Origin: Thermogemmatispora tikiterensis
GTDB taxonomy: Bacteria; Chloroflexota; Ktedonobacteria; Ktedonobacterales; Ktedonobacteraceae
Length of the DNA: 64,000 nt
Direction of reading: 5' to 3'
Assembly (NCBI RefSeq): GCF_003268475.1
Contig: NZ_MCIF01000002.1
Span: 3,518,671-3,582,670 of the forward strand
Translations under genes and position numbers: made by a program
Notes under the pieces: generated by a model
The model's input: only the letters and a program-made list of their open reading frames with translations
What the model was told of the DNA's origin: nothing
Databases searched by the model: none
Shown: positions 56,002 through 64,000 of the stretch, piece after piece
How the letters are laid out: the number at the start of each line of letters is the position of its first letter
Position numbering within the stretch: position 1 is the stretch's first letter

Positions 56002-56892
56002 GTGTCTGTCATCTACTGGCTGGCACGTGGCACAAGTGCGCTCGCGGGGCGCACACCCCGACCCTTGCGCCATGCCATCGGGGCGACAGTTGGAACGGCA
56101 AGTTACCTGGCCTGGCGCTCGAAACGCCGGGTGACGCAACGCAATATGGCTCAGGTCCTGGGTCGCCCTCCCAGCGATCGCGCTGTGCGCCGGTTGGCGC
56201 GCGCCTCCTGGAGCAACTACGGGCGCTACGCCTCAGATTTCTTGAGCTTCGCCCACCTCGACATCGAAGCCATTGAGCGGCAGGGGCGCGACCTGACGCG
56301 AGGAGCCTCCTCCTGGCGCGAGTATCTTCAGCAAGCGCTCCAACCTGGTCGCGGTGTGATTCTCACCACCGCTCATTTTGGCAACTGGGACCTGGCCGGC
56401 GCCATTATCGCCCGCGAGGTACCCTTCTCGGCCATCGCCGAAACCTTCACCGATCCCCAGCTGAATGCCCTGGTGCAAAAGCAACGCCAGGATAAAGGGA
56501 TCGTCATTATCCCAATGGAGCGCTCTGTCCGACCGATGTTGCGTGTTCTGCAGCAAAATCAGCTGTTGGCCATAGTGATCGACCGCCCCTTGATGGAGAA
56601 CGAAGGCGTTCCCGTGAGATTCTTCGGGCGCACAACCTATGTGCCCGCTGGTGCGGCAAGGCTGGCAGTAAGGACTGGCGCCGCGATTATGTCTGGTTTC
56701 GTCTGGTACGGCAGACGGGGCCAGCACTATATGCGCGCCTTTCCCCCCGTCTTCCCTCAGACTGAGGGAGACCGCGAGGCCGAAGTCGTGCGCCTGACCC
56801 AATATATCTTTGATGCGCTAGAGGAGATGGTCCGTAGCTATCCCGATCAGTGGTATATGTTTCGCCCATTCTGGCCTGCTACTGATCCCTAG
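56002..56892 (+). CDS. HtrB/LpxL-family (PatA-like) acyltransferase
   Basis: The 296-residue protein has the acyltransferase HX4D motif HFGNWD (His125, Asp130), a conserved DRP and FFGRTTYVPAG patch (~residues 190-215) and a hydrophobic N-terminal helix. In Gram-negatives this family acylates lipid A; in mycobacteria PatA acylates phosphatidylinositol mannosides. Its neighbours (a PimA-like glycosyltransferase and a CDP-alcohol transferase) favour the second. It starts at GTG 3 bp after the ArsR stop. Confidence 0.88.
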   Translation: MSVIYWLARGTSALAGRTPRPLRHAIGATVGTASYLAWRSKRRVTQRNMAQVLGRPPSDRAVRRLARASWSNYGRYASDFLSFAHLDIEAIERQGRDLTRGASSWREYLQQALQPGRGVILTTAHFGNWDLAGAIIAREVPFSAIAETFTDPQLNALVQKQRQDKGIVIIPMERSVRPMLRVLQQNQLLAIVIDRPLMENEGVPVRFFGRTTYVPAGAARLAVRTGAAIMSGFVWYGRRGQHYMRAFPPVFPQTEGDREAEVVRLTQYIFDALEEMVRSYPDQWYMFRPFWPATDP

Positions 56893-57206
56893 CGGCGGAG
56901 AAAACCGCCTGACTGCTCTCTGCATTGGTGCGAGAGCGGCCAGAGAGAGAAAGGCAGCTCGGACGACGCGACAGCAAAGGCGCAGATGCTTGCCTGGTCC
57001 CGCTTTGGTAGCGGGTCCGGAGATCACCCACGCCAGAGACGAGACGACGGAATGCAGAGAGAACATCACGCCAGCCCAGGTAACAGGCTGGTCAGATGCC
57101 AGCGTGGCTCTCAGGAGACAGGCGCTTCTCGGCAACTGCAGGCAGCCAGGAAGTTGGGCCAGGTCCTGCCAGGCCACGGGCCACGATCTTATGAAAGAAG
57201 CGCTCC

Positions 57207-58190
57207 TTGAGCCAGAAAACAACGACGATGTATCTGCTATTTCGCCTTGCCGCCGTCATTGTTCCGCGCTTGCCGCGTCGCTGGCTACCCGCGCTCAGCG
57301 TTCTACTGGGCTGGCTTGCCTGGATGATTGCCTTCAAAGCGCGTCGGCAGGCTACCGTCAACATGCTTCACGTGCTGGGGCCAGAGGTGCAAGCTACGCG
57401 TCCCGGACGCCGGCGTCTCCGGCGCACAGTGCGCCGAATGTTTATCAACAACGCACGCAATTATCTCGAAGGCTTTTGTTTACCCTATGTACCCGTCGAG
57501 GAGATTGTCAGCAATATCATTCCCGGAGGGGAGGAGCATCTGGCCGCCGCTCTGGCCCGTGGCAAGGGCGTGCTGATTGTCTCCGCCCACTTTGGCCCTT
57601 TCGACTACCTGAGCCAGTGGCTGGTTGCCAGAGGCTACGAGCTGGTGATTCCGGTCGAGCAGCTCAGAGATCGACGCATGCTCGAACTGATGCTAAGCCT
57701 GCGCTGCAGCCACGGCATCAAATATCTCCCCGTAGGGAATGGAACGGCCATGCGGGCGATTCTGCGCACGCTGCGCCAGAATCAACTGGTGCTCATTACC
57801 GCCGACCGGGCCGTGGTGGGCCAGAGTGTCGAGCTGCCCTTTTTTGGCGCCACGGCTCGCCTGCCGGGAGGGCCAGCCATGTTGGCGCAGCGCACAGGCG
57901 CAGCTCTCGTTGGCGCCTTCGGCTGGCGCCTGGAGGGTACACGCATGCAGGGCGAATTTACGCCGATTTCCCTGGCGCTTCCTGAAGAAGAGCGGCAGAA
58001 TCCCGAGGCCCTCATGCGCTCAATCGTGCAGGTCATGGAGCGCTACATCCGGGCCCATCCCGAGCAGTGGCTTGTCTTCGCTCCTGTCTGGCTGGATCAT
58101 GCTACTGCGGGCGCAGAGGATCAAGGGCGCCAGAGCCAGATCGGGGCCGGGGAGAGTGGGGAAGAAGAGGGCATGGTCGGCTGCCAATAA
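57207..58190 (+). CDS. Second HtrB-family acyltransferase
   Basis: The 327-residue protein is a paralogue of the preceding one: N-terminal hydrophobic helix (SVLLGWLAWMIAF), HX4D in HFGPFD (His128, Asp133), and TADRAVVGQSVELPFFGATARLPGGPA corresponding to the same substrate pocket. Start uncertain: TTG at 57207 or ATG at 57228, neither with a strong Shine-Dalgarno. The 314-bp gap before it shows nothing recognisable. Two acyltransferases in tandem fit diacylation of one glycolipid; that is inference. Confidence 0.85.
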   Translation: MSQKTTTMYLLFRLAAVIVPRLPRRWLPALSVLLGWLAWMIAFKARRQATVNMLHVLGPEVQATRPGRRRLRRTVRRMFINNARNYLEGFCLPYVPVEEIVSNIIPGGEEHLAAALARGKGVLIVSAHFGPFDYLSQWLVARGYELVIPVEQLRDRRMLELMLSLRCSHGIKYLPVGNGTAMRAILRTLRQNQLVLITADRAVVGQSVELPFFGATARLPGGPAMLAQRTGAALVGAFGWRLEGTRMQGEFTPISLALPEEERQNPEALMRSIVQVMERYIRAHPEQWLVFAPVWLDHATAGAEDQGRQSQIGAGESGEEEGMVGCQ

Positions 58191-58278
58191 GTTCGTCCGC
58201 TGAGTGGGTGGCGGTAAGGAGCGAACACTTCTCCTCCTCCGCTCAAGTAGCACACCTTCTCAATCTCGAAGGAGTAGT

Positions 58279-59100
58279 ATGGCTAGACGTATGAGCAATA
58301 GGATGACTGAGGAATTACGACCTGCCAGCCTGGCCAGGCGCTTGCTAGGCCGTCATCGGCAAATGACGGCTGTCGAGGCCTCTCTGGCCGGAAAGCTGGG
58401 TCGGGCCGATGTCCATATTCACAGTACCTACAGCGATGGTACAGCTACAATTGAGGAGATTCTGGCGTACACCGAGCGCTTTAGCGACCTGGACGTGATC
58501 GCCATCACCGATCACGATTCCATTGAAGGCTCGCTACGTGCGCGCGACCTGTGGACCAGGGGCCATTACCGCTTTGACTACATCGTCGGCGAGGAGGTCA
58601 GTACGCGTGAGGGGCACCTGCTGGCCCTCTTTATCGAACGGTGCATTCCACCCGGGCTGAGTATGGAGGAGAGTATCGCCCTGATCCATCAGCAAGGGGG
58701 CCTGGCCATTGTCGCTCATCCCCTGCATCGCCTCTTCCGCCATAGCTGCCAGCGTGAGGTGCTTGATCGCCTGGTCGGCTCAGATAGCGTGCAACTTGAC
58801 GGTATCGAGACCTGGAATGCCAGCTTCTGCGGCATCTACGCCAATCAGGTAGCCATGCGCACTAATCGCCGGGTCTATCGCCTGCCCGAGGTCGGCAACA
58901 GCGACGCCCATACGCTCAATGCCATTGGACGCGGCTGCACCTGGTTTGAGGGGAAGACAGCCCTCGATCTGCGCGCATCGCTGCAGGCCGGGACTACGGC
59001 CCCTGGCGGAAAGCTCTGGCAGATGTACGATTATCTGCAGCTGGCTCAGTATCACTTTAACAGGCGAAATCAGCGGAACCGTCGCGTCTTTGCGGCGTGA
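58279..59100 (+). CDS. PHP-domain metal-dependent phosphoesterase
   Basis: From ATG 58279 (GAAGGAG upstream) the 273-residue protein has the PHP motifs: ADVHIHSTYSDG (His46, His48, Asp53), ITDHDSIEG, EEVSTREGHLLAL, IVAHPLH and the final NSDAHTLNAIGRG. Family members are histidinol-phosphatases, 3',5'-nucleotide or general phosphoesterases. Its place between lipid genes could mean it removes a phosphate in glycolipid synthesis, or it may be an oligonucleotide hydrolase; the sequence does not decide. Confidence 0.87.
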   Translation: MARRMSNRMTEELRPASLARRLLGRHRQMTAVEASLAGKLGRADVHIHSTYSDGTATIEEILAYTERFSDLDVIAITDHDSIEGSLRARDLWTRGHYRFDYIVGEEVSTREGHLLALFIERCIPPGLSMEESIALIHQQGGLAIVAHPLHRLFRHSCQREVLDRLVGSDSVQLDGIETWNASFCGIYANQVAMRTNRRVYRLPEVGNSDAHTLNAIGRGCTWFEGKTALDLRASLQAGTTAPGGKLWQMYDYLQLAQYHFNRRNQRNRRVFAA

Positions 59101-59260
59101 AGGGCGCAGGGCCTTCCTTTTGGAAGAGGCAAGCTCTTGCGAAAGTCTGGTAAAATGTTGTATGGCGCCTTTGGCTGAGTAGGAGGGGACCGTGGCCGGG
59201 CTTGCGTAAGGTCCAGGGGATAGTCGCGTCTCTACAACATTGTAAGGCAGGGAGCGACTC

Positions 59261-60430
59261 GTGAAAATAGGTCTCGTGACTCCATACGACTGGAGCTATC
59301 CTGGTGGAGTGCGTGAACATGTCCGCCATTTGGCGCATGAATTTCGCAAAATGGGTCTGGAGGTGCGCATCCTTGCCCCGGTCTCGGGAGATGATGAGCG
59401 GCTGGCAGAGGAGCAGGTCTATAAGATGGCCGGGGCTTCTCCCGTTCCTTTTAATGGTTCAATTGCGCGTGTGGCGCTGAATCCCTATCTCGGACGGCGC
59501 GTGCGCTCTGTACTGCAGCACGAGCGCTTTGACATTATTCACCTCCATGAGCCGTTGATTCCCGGTTTGCCGCTGACTGTGCTGCGTTTCTCGCGTGCAA
59601 TCAACATAGGGACATTTCACGCCTTTGCTGCCGCCAGGATCACCTCCACGCCCTATCTGGCCTATGCATCGCTACATCCTTTCCTGCGCCCTTACTTTCG
59701 CCGGCTGGCCGGGCGCATCGCCGTTTCACCGGCGGCCTACCAGTTTGTCTCACGCTACTTTCCGGCGGACTATCGCCTGATCCCGAACGGGGTCGATCTA
59801 GAGCGTTTCAACATCTGGAACCAGCCTTTGCCCTGGTTCATGGATGGGAAGCGGAACATCCTCTTTGTTGGGCGGTTTGAGAAGCGCAAGGGCGCCAAGT
59901 ACCTGTTACGCGCTATCCCCACGATCCGCGAACGCTATCCCGACACACGGTTTATTCTCGTAGGTGAAGGCGGATTGAAGCGCGGTTTCGAACGCTTTGT
60001 TGAGAAGCAGGGCTGGCAGGACGTGGTTTTTGTAGGCCGCGTCTCGGCAGAGGAACTACCACGTTACTTCGCCAGCGCTCACGTCTTCTGCGCGCCCTCG
60101 ATCGGCGGCGAGAGCCTGGGCGTAGTCTTGCTAGAGGCGATGGCCTCCGGGGTACCCGTGGTGGCCAGCAACATCGAGGGCTATGCCACAGTCATCACAC
60201 ATGGCCTCAATGGCCTCTTAGCGCCCCCTCGCGATAGCCTCGCGCTGAGCATGGCCATCTGCCGCCTGCTTGAAGATGAACCGTTGCGGCGCCGCCTGGT
60301 TGAAGCTGGGCTACAAACAAGCCAGCAGTATGCCTGGCCGCGGATCGCCCGCCGTGTGGTGGATTACTATCAGGAGCTGCTGGAGGAGCGCCAGCTGCTT
60401 CATACCCTGCGCGAGCGGGAACCGGTCTAG
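59261..60430 (+). CDS. GT4 glycosyltransferase, PimA-like
   Basis: The 389-residue GT-B fold enzyme starts MKIGLVTPYDWSYPGGVREHV with the Gly-rich acceptor loop, contains HLHEPLIP, and has the GDP-sugar site in the second half: FVGRFEKRKGAKYLLRA and PSIGGESLGVVLLEAMASGVPVVA with the E-x7-E motif. This is very close in pattern to mycobacterial PimA, which mannosylates phosphatidylinositol. GTG start with GGGAG upstream. A TGGTAAAAT extended -10 lies at 59148-59156. The sugar donor and acceptor are inferred from context. Confidence 0.9.
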   Translation: MKIGLVTPYDWSYPGGVREHVRHLAHEFRKMGLEVRILAPVSGDDERLAEEQVYKMAGASPVPFNGSIARVALNPYLGRRVRSVLQHERFDIIHLHEPLIPGLPLTVLRFSRAINIGTFHAFAAARITSTPYLAYASLHPFLRPYFRRLAGRIAVSPAAYQFVSRYFPADYRLIPNGVDLERFNIWNQPLPWFMDGKRNILFVGRFEKRKGAKYLLRAIPTIRERYPDTRFILVGEGGLKRGFERFVEKQGWQDVVFVGRVSAEELPRYFASAHVFCAPSIGGESLGVVLLEAMASGVPVVASNIEGYATVITHGLNGLLAPPRDSLALSMAICRLLEDEPLRRRLVEAGLQTSQQYAWPRIARRVVDYYQELLEERQLLHTLREREPV

Positions 60431-60684
60431 CCTGATCCTCTGCGGCGCCGGCGCTGTTCGCTGACTGGCGACGCTCCTCATCGCTGGATGACCCGCGCTG
60501 TGCAATGGTGGCACTGCGTCGCCCTCTCTCGTGCTCTTCGCTTCGCTCTGGCCTTTGTCACAAGGAAAGGTCAGAGGCAGGATCGCTGCTCGTTTCGTTT
60601 GGTAGTGTGTATCTACATCATGGAGAGCGGCCCTCCACGACAGGCTCGCCGCAAAAAAAGAGCTAGTCCGAAGAGGGCCAGGTA

Positions 60685-60693
60685 TGGTACAAT
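60685..60693 (+). promoter_or_regulatory. Extended -10, leaderless start of the CDP-alcohol transferase
   Basis: TGGTACAAT ends six bases before the ATG at 60700, which predicts a leaderless mRNA, as for recX. No Shine-Dalgarno is visible. Confidence 0.55.
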
Positions 60694-60699
60694 AAAGAT

Positions 60700-61527
60700 A
60701 TGTTAAGCAGACGCATCCAGCAGCAAGTTCGACTCCTGGTGGCTTTCATTATCAGACCGCTAGCCAACCTTGGCGTGACTCCAAATATGTTGACGCTCGT
60801 CGGGCTGTTGCTTAGCGGCTTAACAGCCCTGGTGATTGCGCAGGGGTACCTGGTGGCAGGCGGTTTGCTGGTGTTGTTTGCTGGCATTTTCGACATGTTC
60901 GATGGGGCCGTGGCTCGCGTTCGCCAGGCTGCTACGACCTTTGGCGCTTTCTTCGACTCGACTCTCGACCGCTATTCGGAAAGCATCATTCTCTTTGGGT
61001 TGCTCTGGTACGTGTTGCAGCGTCCAGATCTCCATGAGCAGCTCTGGCCCTTTGGCCATGAGCAGCTCTGGATGATTGTCCTGGTGTTTGTCGCTGTCGT
61101 CGGCTCACTGATGGTTAGCTATACTAAGGCGCGCGCCGAAGGTCTGGGGCTGGAATGTAAAACAGGATTGCTTGCCCGCCCCGAACGTGTCGTCATTCTG
61201 GCCATTGGCCTGATTGCGGGCATTGAGATTTGGGCACTGGTTCTGCTGGCGGTTTTCTCCCAGGTGACCGCCCTTGAGCGCATGTTCTACGTCTGGCGCA
61301 TCACACGCCGGCAGGAGCGCGAGCGCCCCGCGCCTCAGCTGGCTCCTGCTCCCACAACGCTCGCCAGTGATCAGAAGAGCAGTGCCCGCCTCAACCGCGA
61401 TCGCGAGCGCCGCGCGCGGTTCCTGGGCCGGGGCCGGGGCCGGGCCGCCGAGGCTCAAGAAGCATCCGCTCGCCCCGTTCCCAGCCATGTTCCGCCTCTC
61501 AGTGGCGGTATGCAGCAACAAGAGTGA
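60700..61527 (+). CDS. CDP-alcohol phosphatidyltransferase
   Basis: The family signature D-G-x2-A-R-x8-G-x3-D-x3-D is complete (Asp68, Gly69, Ala72, Arg73, Gly82, Asp86, Asp90). About six hydrophobic segments run through residues 12-195, and an Arg-rich, Pro/Ala-rich cytosolic tail of ~65 residues closes the protein. The enzyme joins CDP-diacylglycerol to a polar alcohol; in the mycobacterial pgsA1-patA-pimA locus it is phosphatidylinositol-phosphate synthase, so that is the best guess here. Phosphatidylglycerophosphate synthase is the alternative. Confidence 0.9.
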   Translation: MLSRRIQQQVRLLVAFIIRPLANLGVTPNMLTLVGLLLSGLTALVIAQGYLVAGGLLVLFAGIFDMFDGAVARVRQAATTFGAFFDSTLDRYSESIILFGLLWYVLQRPDLHEQLWPFGHEQLWMIVLVFVAVVGSLMVSYTKARAEGLGLECKTGLLARPERVVILAIGLIAGIEIWALVLLAVFSQVTALERMFYVWRITRRQERERPAPQLAPAPTTLASDQKSSARLNRDRERRARFLGRGRGRAAEAQEASARPVPSHVPPLSGGMQQQE

Positions 61528-61856
61528 AACCAAGCTTTGCGAACGGTGTAGAGGAGATCGGGATCGGACGTGTATGTAGCGTGAGGTGCCTGTCGCCAGA
61601 AGCGAAGGACAGGCAGGGCGGATAGATGGCGGCGCGCATCCGCCCATCTTTGCAACGCGGATCGGTGAAAGTACGGCGTGCATCCTATATGCTTACTCTT
61701 TGTTGTCTTGCCTTTTCCCGAGCACCCGTTGAGGTAGAGCAGACGATAGGCGAGCAATGACGGCGTCCATTCGCCCTGGCAGTTCTGTGCGTCAAGTACC
61801 TCTCCACACGATCGCCTGCGCTCCGGTCCCGAGTTAGTGAGACTGGAGATCTTTTT
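61528..61856. other. Intergenic region with two hairpins
   Basis: About 330 bp without a gene. GCCTGTC/GACAGGC and GGGCGGAT/ATCCGCCC (61616-61623, 61638-61645) are two adjacent hairpins after the CDP-alcohol transferase; the second is followed by ATCTTTG and may be a weak terminator. Confidence 0.45.
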
Positions 61857-64000
61857 GTGACAAGAGAACATTCGCAGCCAGAGAAGAGCGACGTTGATGT
61901 GTCCGTCGCAAAGGAAGCATTTGCCTCCGAAGACGCAACAACTCCTGCTTCTCTAGAGCCAGCTGCGCCCCCCGGGGCGCAGCTGCCGGAGGGTACCGTG
62001 GAAGGGCAGAAACAACCACCTGCGCGGGAGAGTGCGGACGCGGCCCCTGGCTATGAGCTTCCGTCTCAGACGGGGGCTTCCTCCCAACACATCCAGGAAA
62101 GCGTCGCTGCCTACTCACCCGCTGAACCCCTTTCCGCCTTTTCCACTCCCTCTACACCACCAGCACAGGAGGCCTTTGCGACGCGGGGTGAGGAGCCTTC
62201 CCCGCTCATGGAGGGCTTTCTGCCGTTCAGCGAGGGGAATGTTCGCCCCTTCAGTGAGTTCATTGAGGAGTTCCGTCAGGCTGAAGAAGCTCGCCAGGCC
62301 GCTACCTTCGAAGCGGTGCACGAGGCTCTGGATGCCCTCAGTACCTTGAATACCCTGGGCAATCTGACTGCGTCTGCCGAAGATGAGGGCAGCTCCTCTG
62401 CTCCGCCGTCGGCCTCTGAACTGCTCTCGCCACTCCCTACGGTGGCCATCCCCGGGCGCCTCTCCTTCGTGGAGAGCGGCAGCAGCCTAACTGTCAGCTC
62501 GCTTGCGGCTGGTGAGAGGGAGGCCGAGTCGCTGGCACCGGCCCCATCCACCGAGACCGCCCCAGGGGCGGAAGGCGGCGCCGCGCAGGAACAGCCTGAA
62601 CCGGCCTCTCCTGCCGCCGAAGAGCGCTCGGCAAAGGCTGAGGAGGGCCCGCAGTCAGCGGCCCAAACAGCACAGACTTCTCAGACCCCCCCGGCACCTG
62701 AGAAGCCAGCGGAGCGCCCGCCCTCACCGCTGCTGCGCCCGGCTACGCGCATTCGTTTACCCCGCTATGGGCGCCTGCGCGAGCCGTTTGTCGAGGAGCG
62801 CCTCCCCTCCGAGAGCGAGAAAAGCACTGAGGAAGAGAGCCAACCTGCCCCTGCCACCAGCACGCAGGCTGGTGGCGAGCCTGCCCCTGCCTCTCCTAGC
62901 CCGGGGGCGGGCGAGAGTGGCAGCACCGAGACCACGACACCAGCCAGCGAGGAGGGACAGGTTACCCGCCCCGCACGCCGCTATCGCTTCGATCGCCCAG
63001 CAACAGCGGTCAATAGCGCTATGTTCCTGGTGAATTCATCTCAGCAGTCGACGCCACCTGAACAGCAGCGCGAGACGGGGGAGAAGCTCGCTGCTTCTGG
63101 CACCTCTGCCGTCCAGGAGGAGCGTCGGCCCGAGATTGAGCAGCCCCAGATGGTTGCCGCTCCCAGCCAGCCCCCCGAAGAGGCTTATCCTCTCTCGTCT
63201 CGTGAGATGCTGAACGAACAGACGGTCGAGGAACAGCGGGAAAAACAGCAGAGCAAGAATAATAGGCAAAAAGAGAAAGAAAAGGAACAGGAGCAGCCGG
63301 CTGCCCCTGTGGCATTGCCAGCGCAGCCGACGGCCAACGGCGCCAGGCCGGCGGCTCAGGAGACCCAGGTTCCTGCCCCTGAAGATCTGCCTCCCCTGGA
63401 GTACTCTGAGATTCAGGCGGCCACCTCACGCCGGCGTCGCCGCCGTCGTTCCAAGTCGACGGCTGCCGCCTCCGCTCCCGCGCCCGCCAGCGAGCCGACG
63501 CCACCCCCGATCGCTCCGCCGCCTACGCCGGTCTCTCCGGTCACTGTGCCGCCCGTGACCCAGCCGGCGTCGGTATCGATCTCGCAGCCGACAGCTCCTG
63601 CCGGACTCTACCATATTATCTCCGGCACTACTATGAACCAGATGAATCTGGGCAACGAGTTCGGAGGTCCTTTCATGGCGCCAGAACCTTCGCCCGCACG
63701 CGGCAGCGTGGCTGTGCGCGAAGCTGGTGTGCGCCCCTCACGCTCCGATGTGCAGCGGAACAATGTAGTCTATCCGAATAATCGCGGGAATGACCCGATG
63801 GCTCAGTTCGCCAATACGGTCGTGCAAGCTATCCAGTCGCAAACTGACCGCATTGTGGCCGAACTGCGCCGCACTCATCAGTCGCCGACCAATGTGTCGG
63901 TCTCGATCCCCCCTCCGCCTTCGACGGAGCGGGTGGGAGTCTTCGTCGATGTGGCCAACCTGCTCTACTCTGCGCGTACGCTGCGGCTGACTATTGACTT
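61857..64000 (+). CDS. Long disordered protein with C-terminal NYN (LabA/DUF88) domain, 3' end cut off
   Basis: The frame opens at GTG 61857 (GGAG eight bases upstream) and runs without stop to the window edge, at least 714 residues. Residues 1-~685 are low complexity, rich in Glu, Pro, Ala, Ser and Thr, with a basic patch of eight Arg-type residues (SRRRRRRRSK) at ~525 and the ARRYRFDRP motif. The last residues, ERVGVFVDVANLLYSARTLR, are the start of a NYN domain, a PIN-like RNase fold whose first Asp binds metal. The protein would be an RNA-processing nuclease with a long flexible arm, comparable in build to RNase E-type scaffolds; this is inference. Confidence 0.8.
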   Translation, partial: MTREHSQPEKSDVDVSVAKEAFASEDATTPASLEPAAPPGAQLPEGTVEGQKQPPARESADAAPGYELPSQTGASSQHIQESVAAYSPAEPLSAFSTPSTPPAQEAFATRGEEPSPLMEGFLPFSEGNVRPFSEFIEEFRQAEEARQAATFEAVHEALDALSTLNTLGNLTASAEDEGSSSAPPSASELLSPLPTVAIPGRLSFVESGSSLTVSSLAAGEREAESLAPAPSTETAPGAEGGAAQEQPEPASPAAEERSAKAEEGPQSAAQTAQTSQTPPAPEKPAERPPSPLLRPATRIRLPRYGRLREPFVEERLPSESEKSTEEESQPAPATSTQAGGEPAPASPSPGAGESGSTETTTPASEEGQVTRPARRYRFDRPATAVNSAMFLVNSSQQSTPPEQQRETGEKLAASGTSAVQEERRPEIEQPQMVAAPSQPPEEAYPLSSREMLNEQTVEEQREKQQSKNNRQKEKEKEQEQPAAPVALPAQPTANGARPAAQETQVPAPEDLPPLEYSEIQAATSRRRRRRRSKSTAAASAPAPASEPTPPPIAPPPTPVSPVTVPPVTQPASVSISQPTAPAGLYHIISGTTMNQMNLGNEFGGPFMAPEPSPARGSVAVREAGVRPSRSDVQRNNVVYPNNRGNDPMAQFANTVVQAIQSQTDRIVAELRRTHQSPTNVSVSIPPPPSTERVGVFVDVANLLYSARTLRLTID

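Overview
This window looks like an origin-proximal piece of a GC-rich chromosome from the Chloroflexota, most likely a ktedonobacterium of the Thermogemmatispora type. That placement is inference. It rests on gene content (Hanks-type kinases fused to membrane domains, a PrsW protease, gap-pgk-tpiA, an SbcCD/YhaNO-like pair, HtrB-like acyltransferases with a PimA-like glycosyltransferase), on high GC, and on a group II intron. No rRNA is present, so a marker search would be needed to confirm it.

Layout. 0-9 kb: PrsW protease, Ser/Thr kinase, recX, panD, a small unknown protein, a DUF402 protein, fumC and a DUF5680 protein. 9.4-12.5 kb: the glycolytic operon gap-pgk-tpiA on the minus strand. 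13-19.5 kb: an aminotransferase with a structured leader, an SDR protein, hutH and hutI, with four parS sites scattered between genes. 19.7-24.9 kb: a small protein plus rhodanese, fabI, a secreted trypsin-like protease, a zinc-ribbon protein and def. 25-30.6 kb: tilS-hpt, an AAA ATPase with a PD-(D/E)XK-like partner, and gpsA. 30.7-34.3 kb: rpoD and dnaG on the minus strand. 34.8-35.6 kb: a dense DnaA-box array, almost certainly oriC. 35.7-43.2 kb: glycogen debranching enzyme, a polar amino-acid ABC transporter, a PyrK-like protein carrying a fifth parS-like site, and an HD-GYP protein. 43.5-54.3 kb: an SbcD/SbcC-like pair, miaA, a second kinase and a membrane-anchored glucosaminidase-like protein. 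54.4-55.3 kb: a tRNA-Lys(CUU) gene interrupted by an ORF-less group II intron. 55.6-61.5 kb: an ArsR regulator, two HtrB-family acyltransferases, a PHP protein, a PimA-like glycosyltransferase and a CDP-alcohol phosphatidyltransferase, resembling an actinobacterial phosphatidylinositol-mannoside locus. 61.9 kb to the end: a long disordered protein entering a NYN nuclease-like domain, cut by the window edge.

The most striking features are: (i) the 647-nt group II intron splitting the tRNA-Lys anticodon arm, with a textbook domain V and an EBS1 loop complementary to the anticodon-loop exon; (ii) an oriC beside dnaG-rpoD rather than dnaA, with 14 perfect DnaA boxes, a 97-bp exact direct repeat and a large inverted repeat, surrounded by parS sites; (iii) an SbcC-like ATPase whose coiled-coil apex carries a transmembrane hairpin rather than a zinc hook, paired with a phosphoesterase that has lost canonical active-site residues; and (iv) an ATPase/nuclease-like gene pair that could be a defence module. 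Promoters in the window repeatedly use an extended -10 (TGn before TATAAT-like hexamers), and at least two genes appear to be leaderless.
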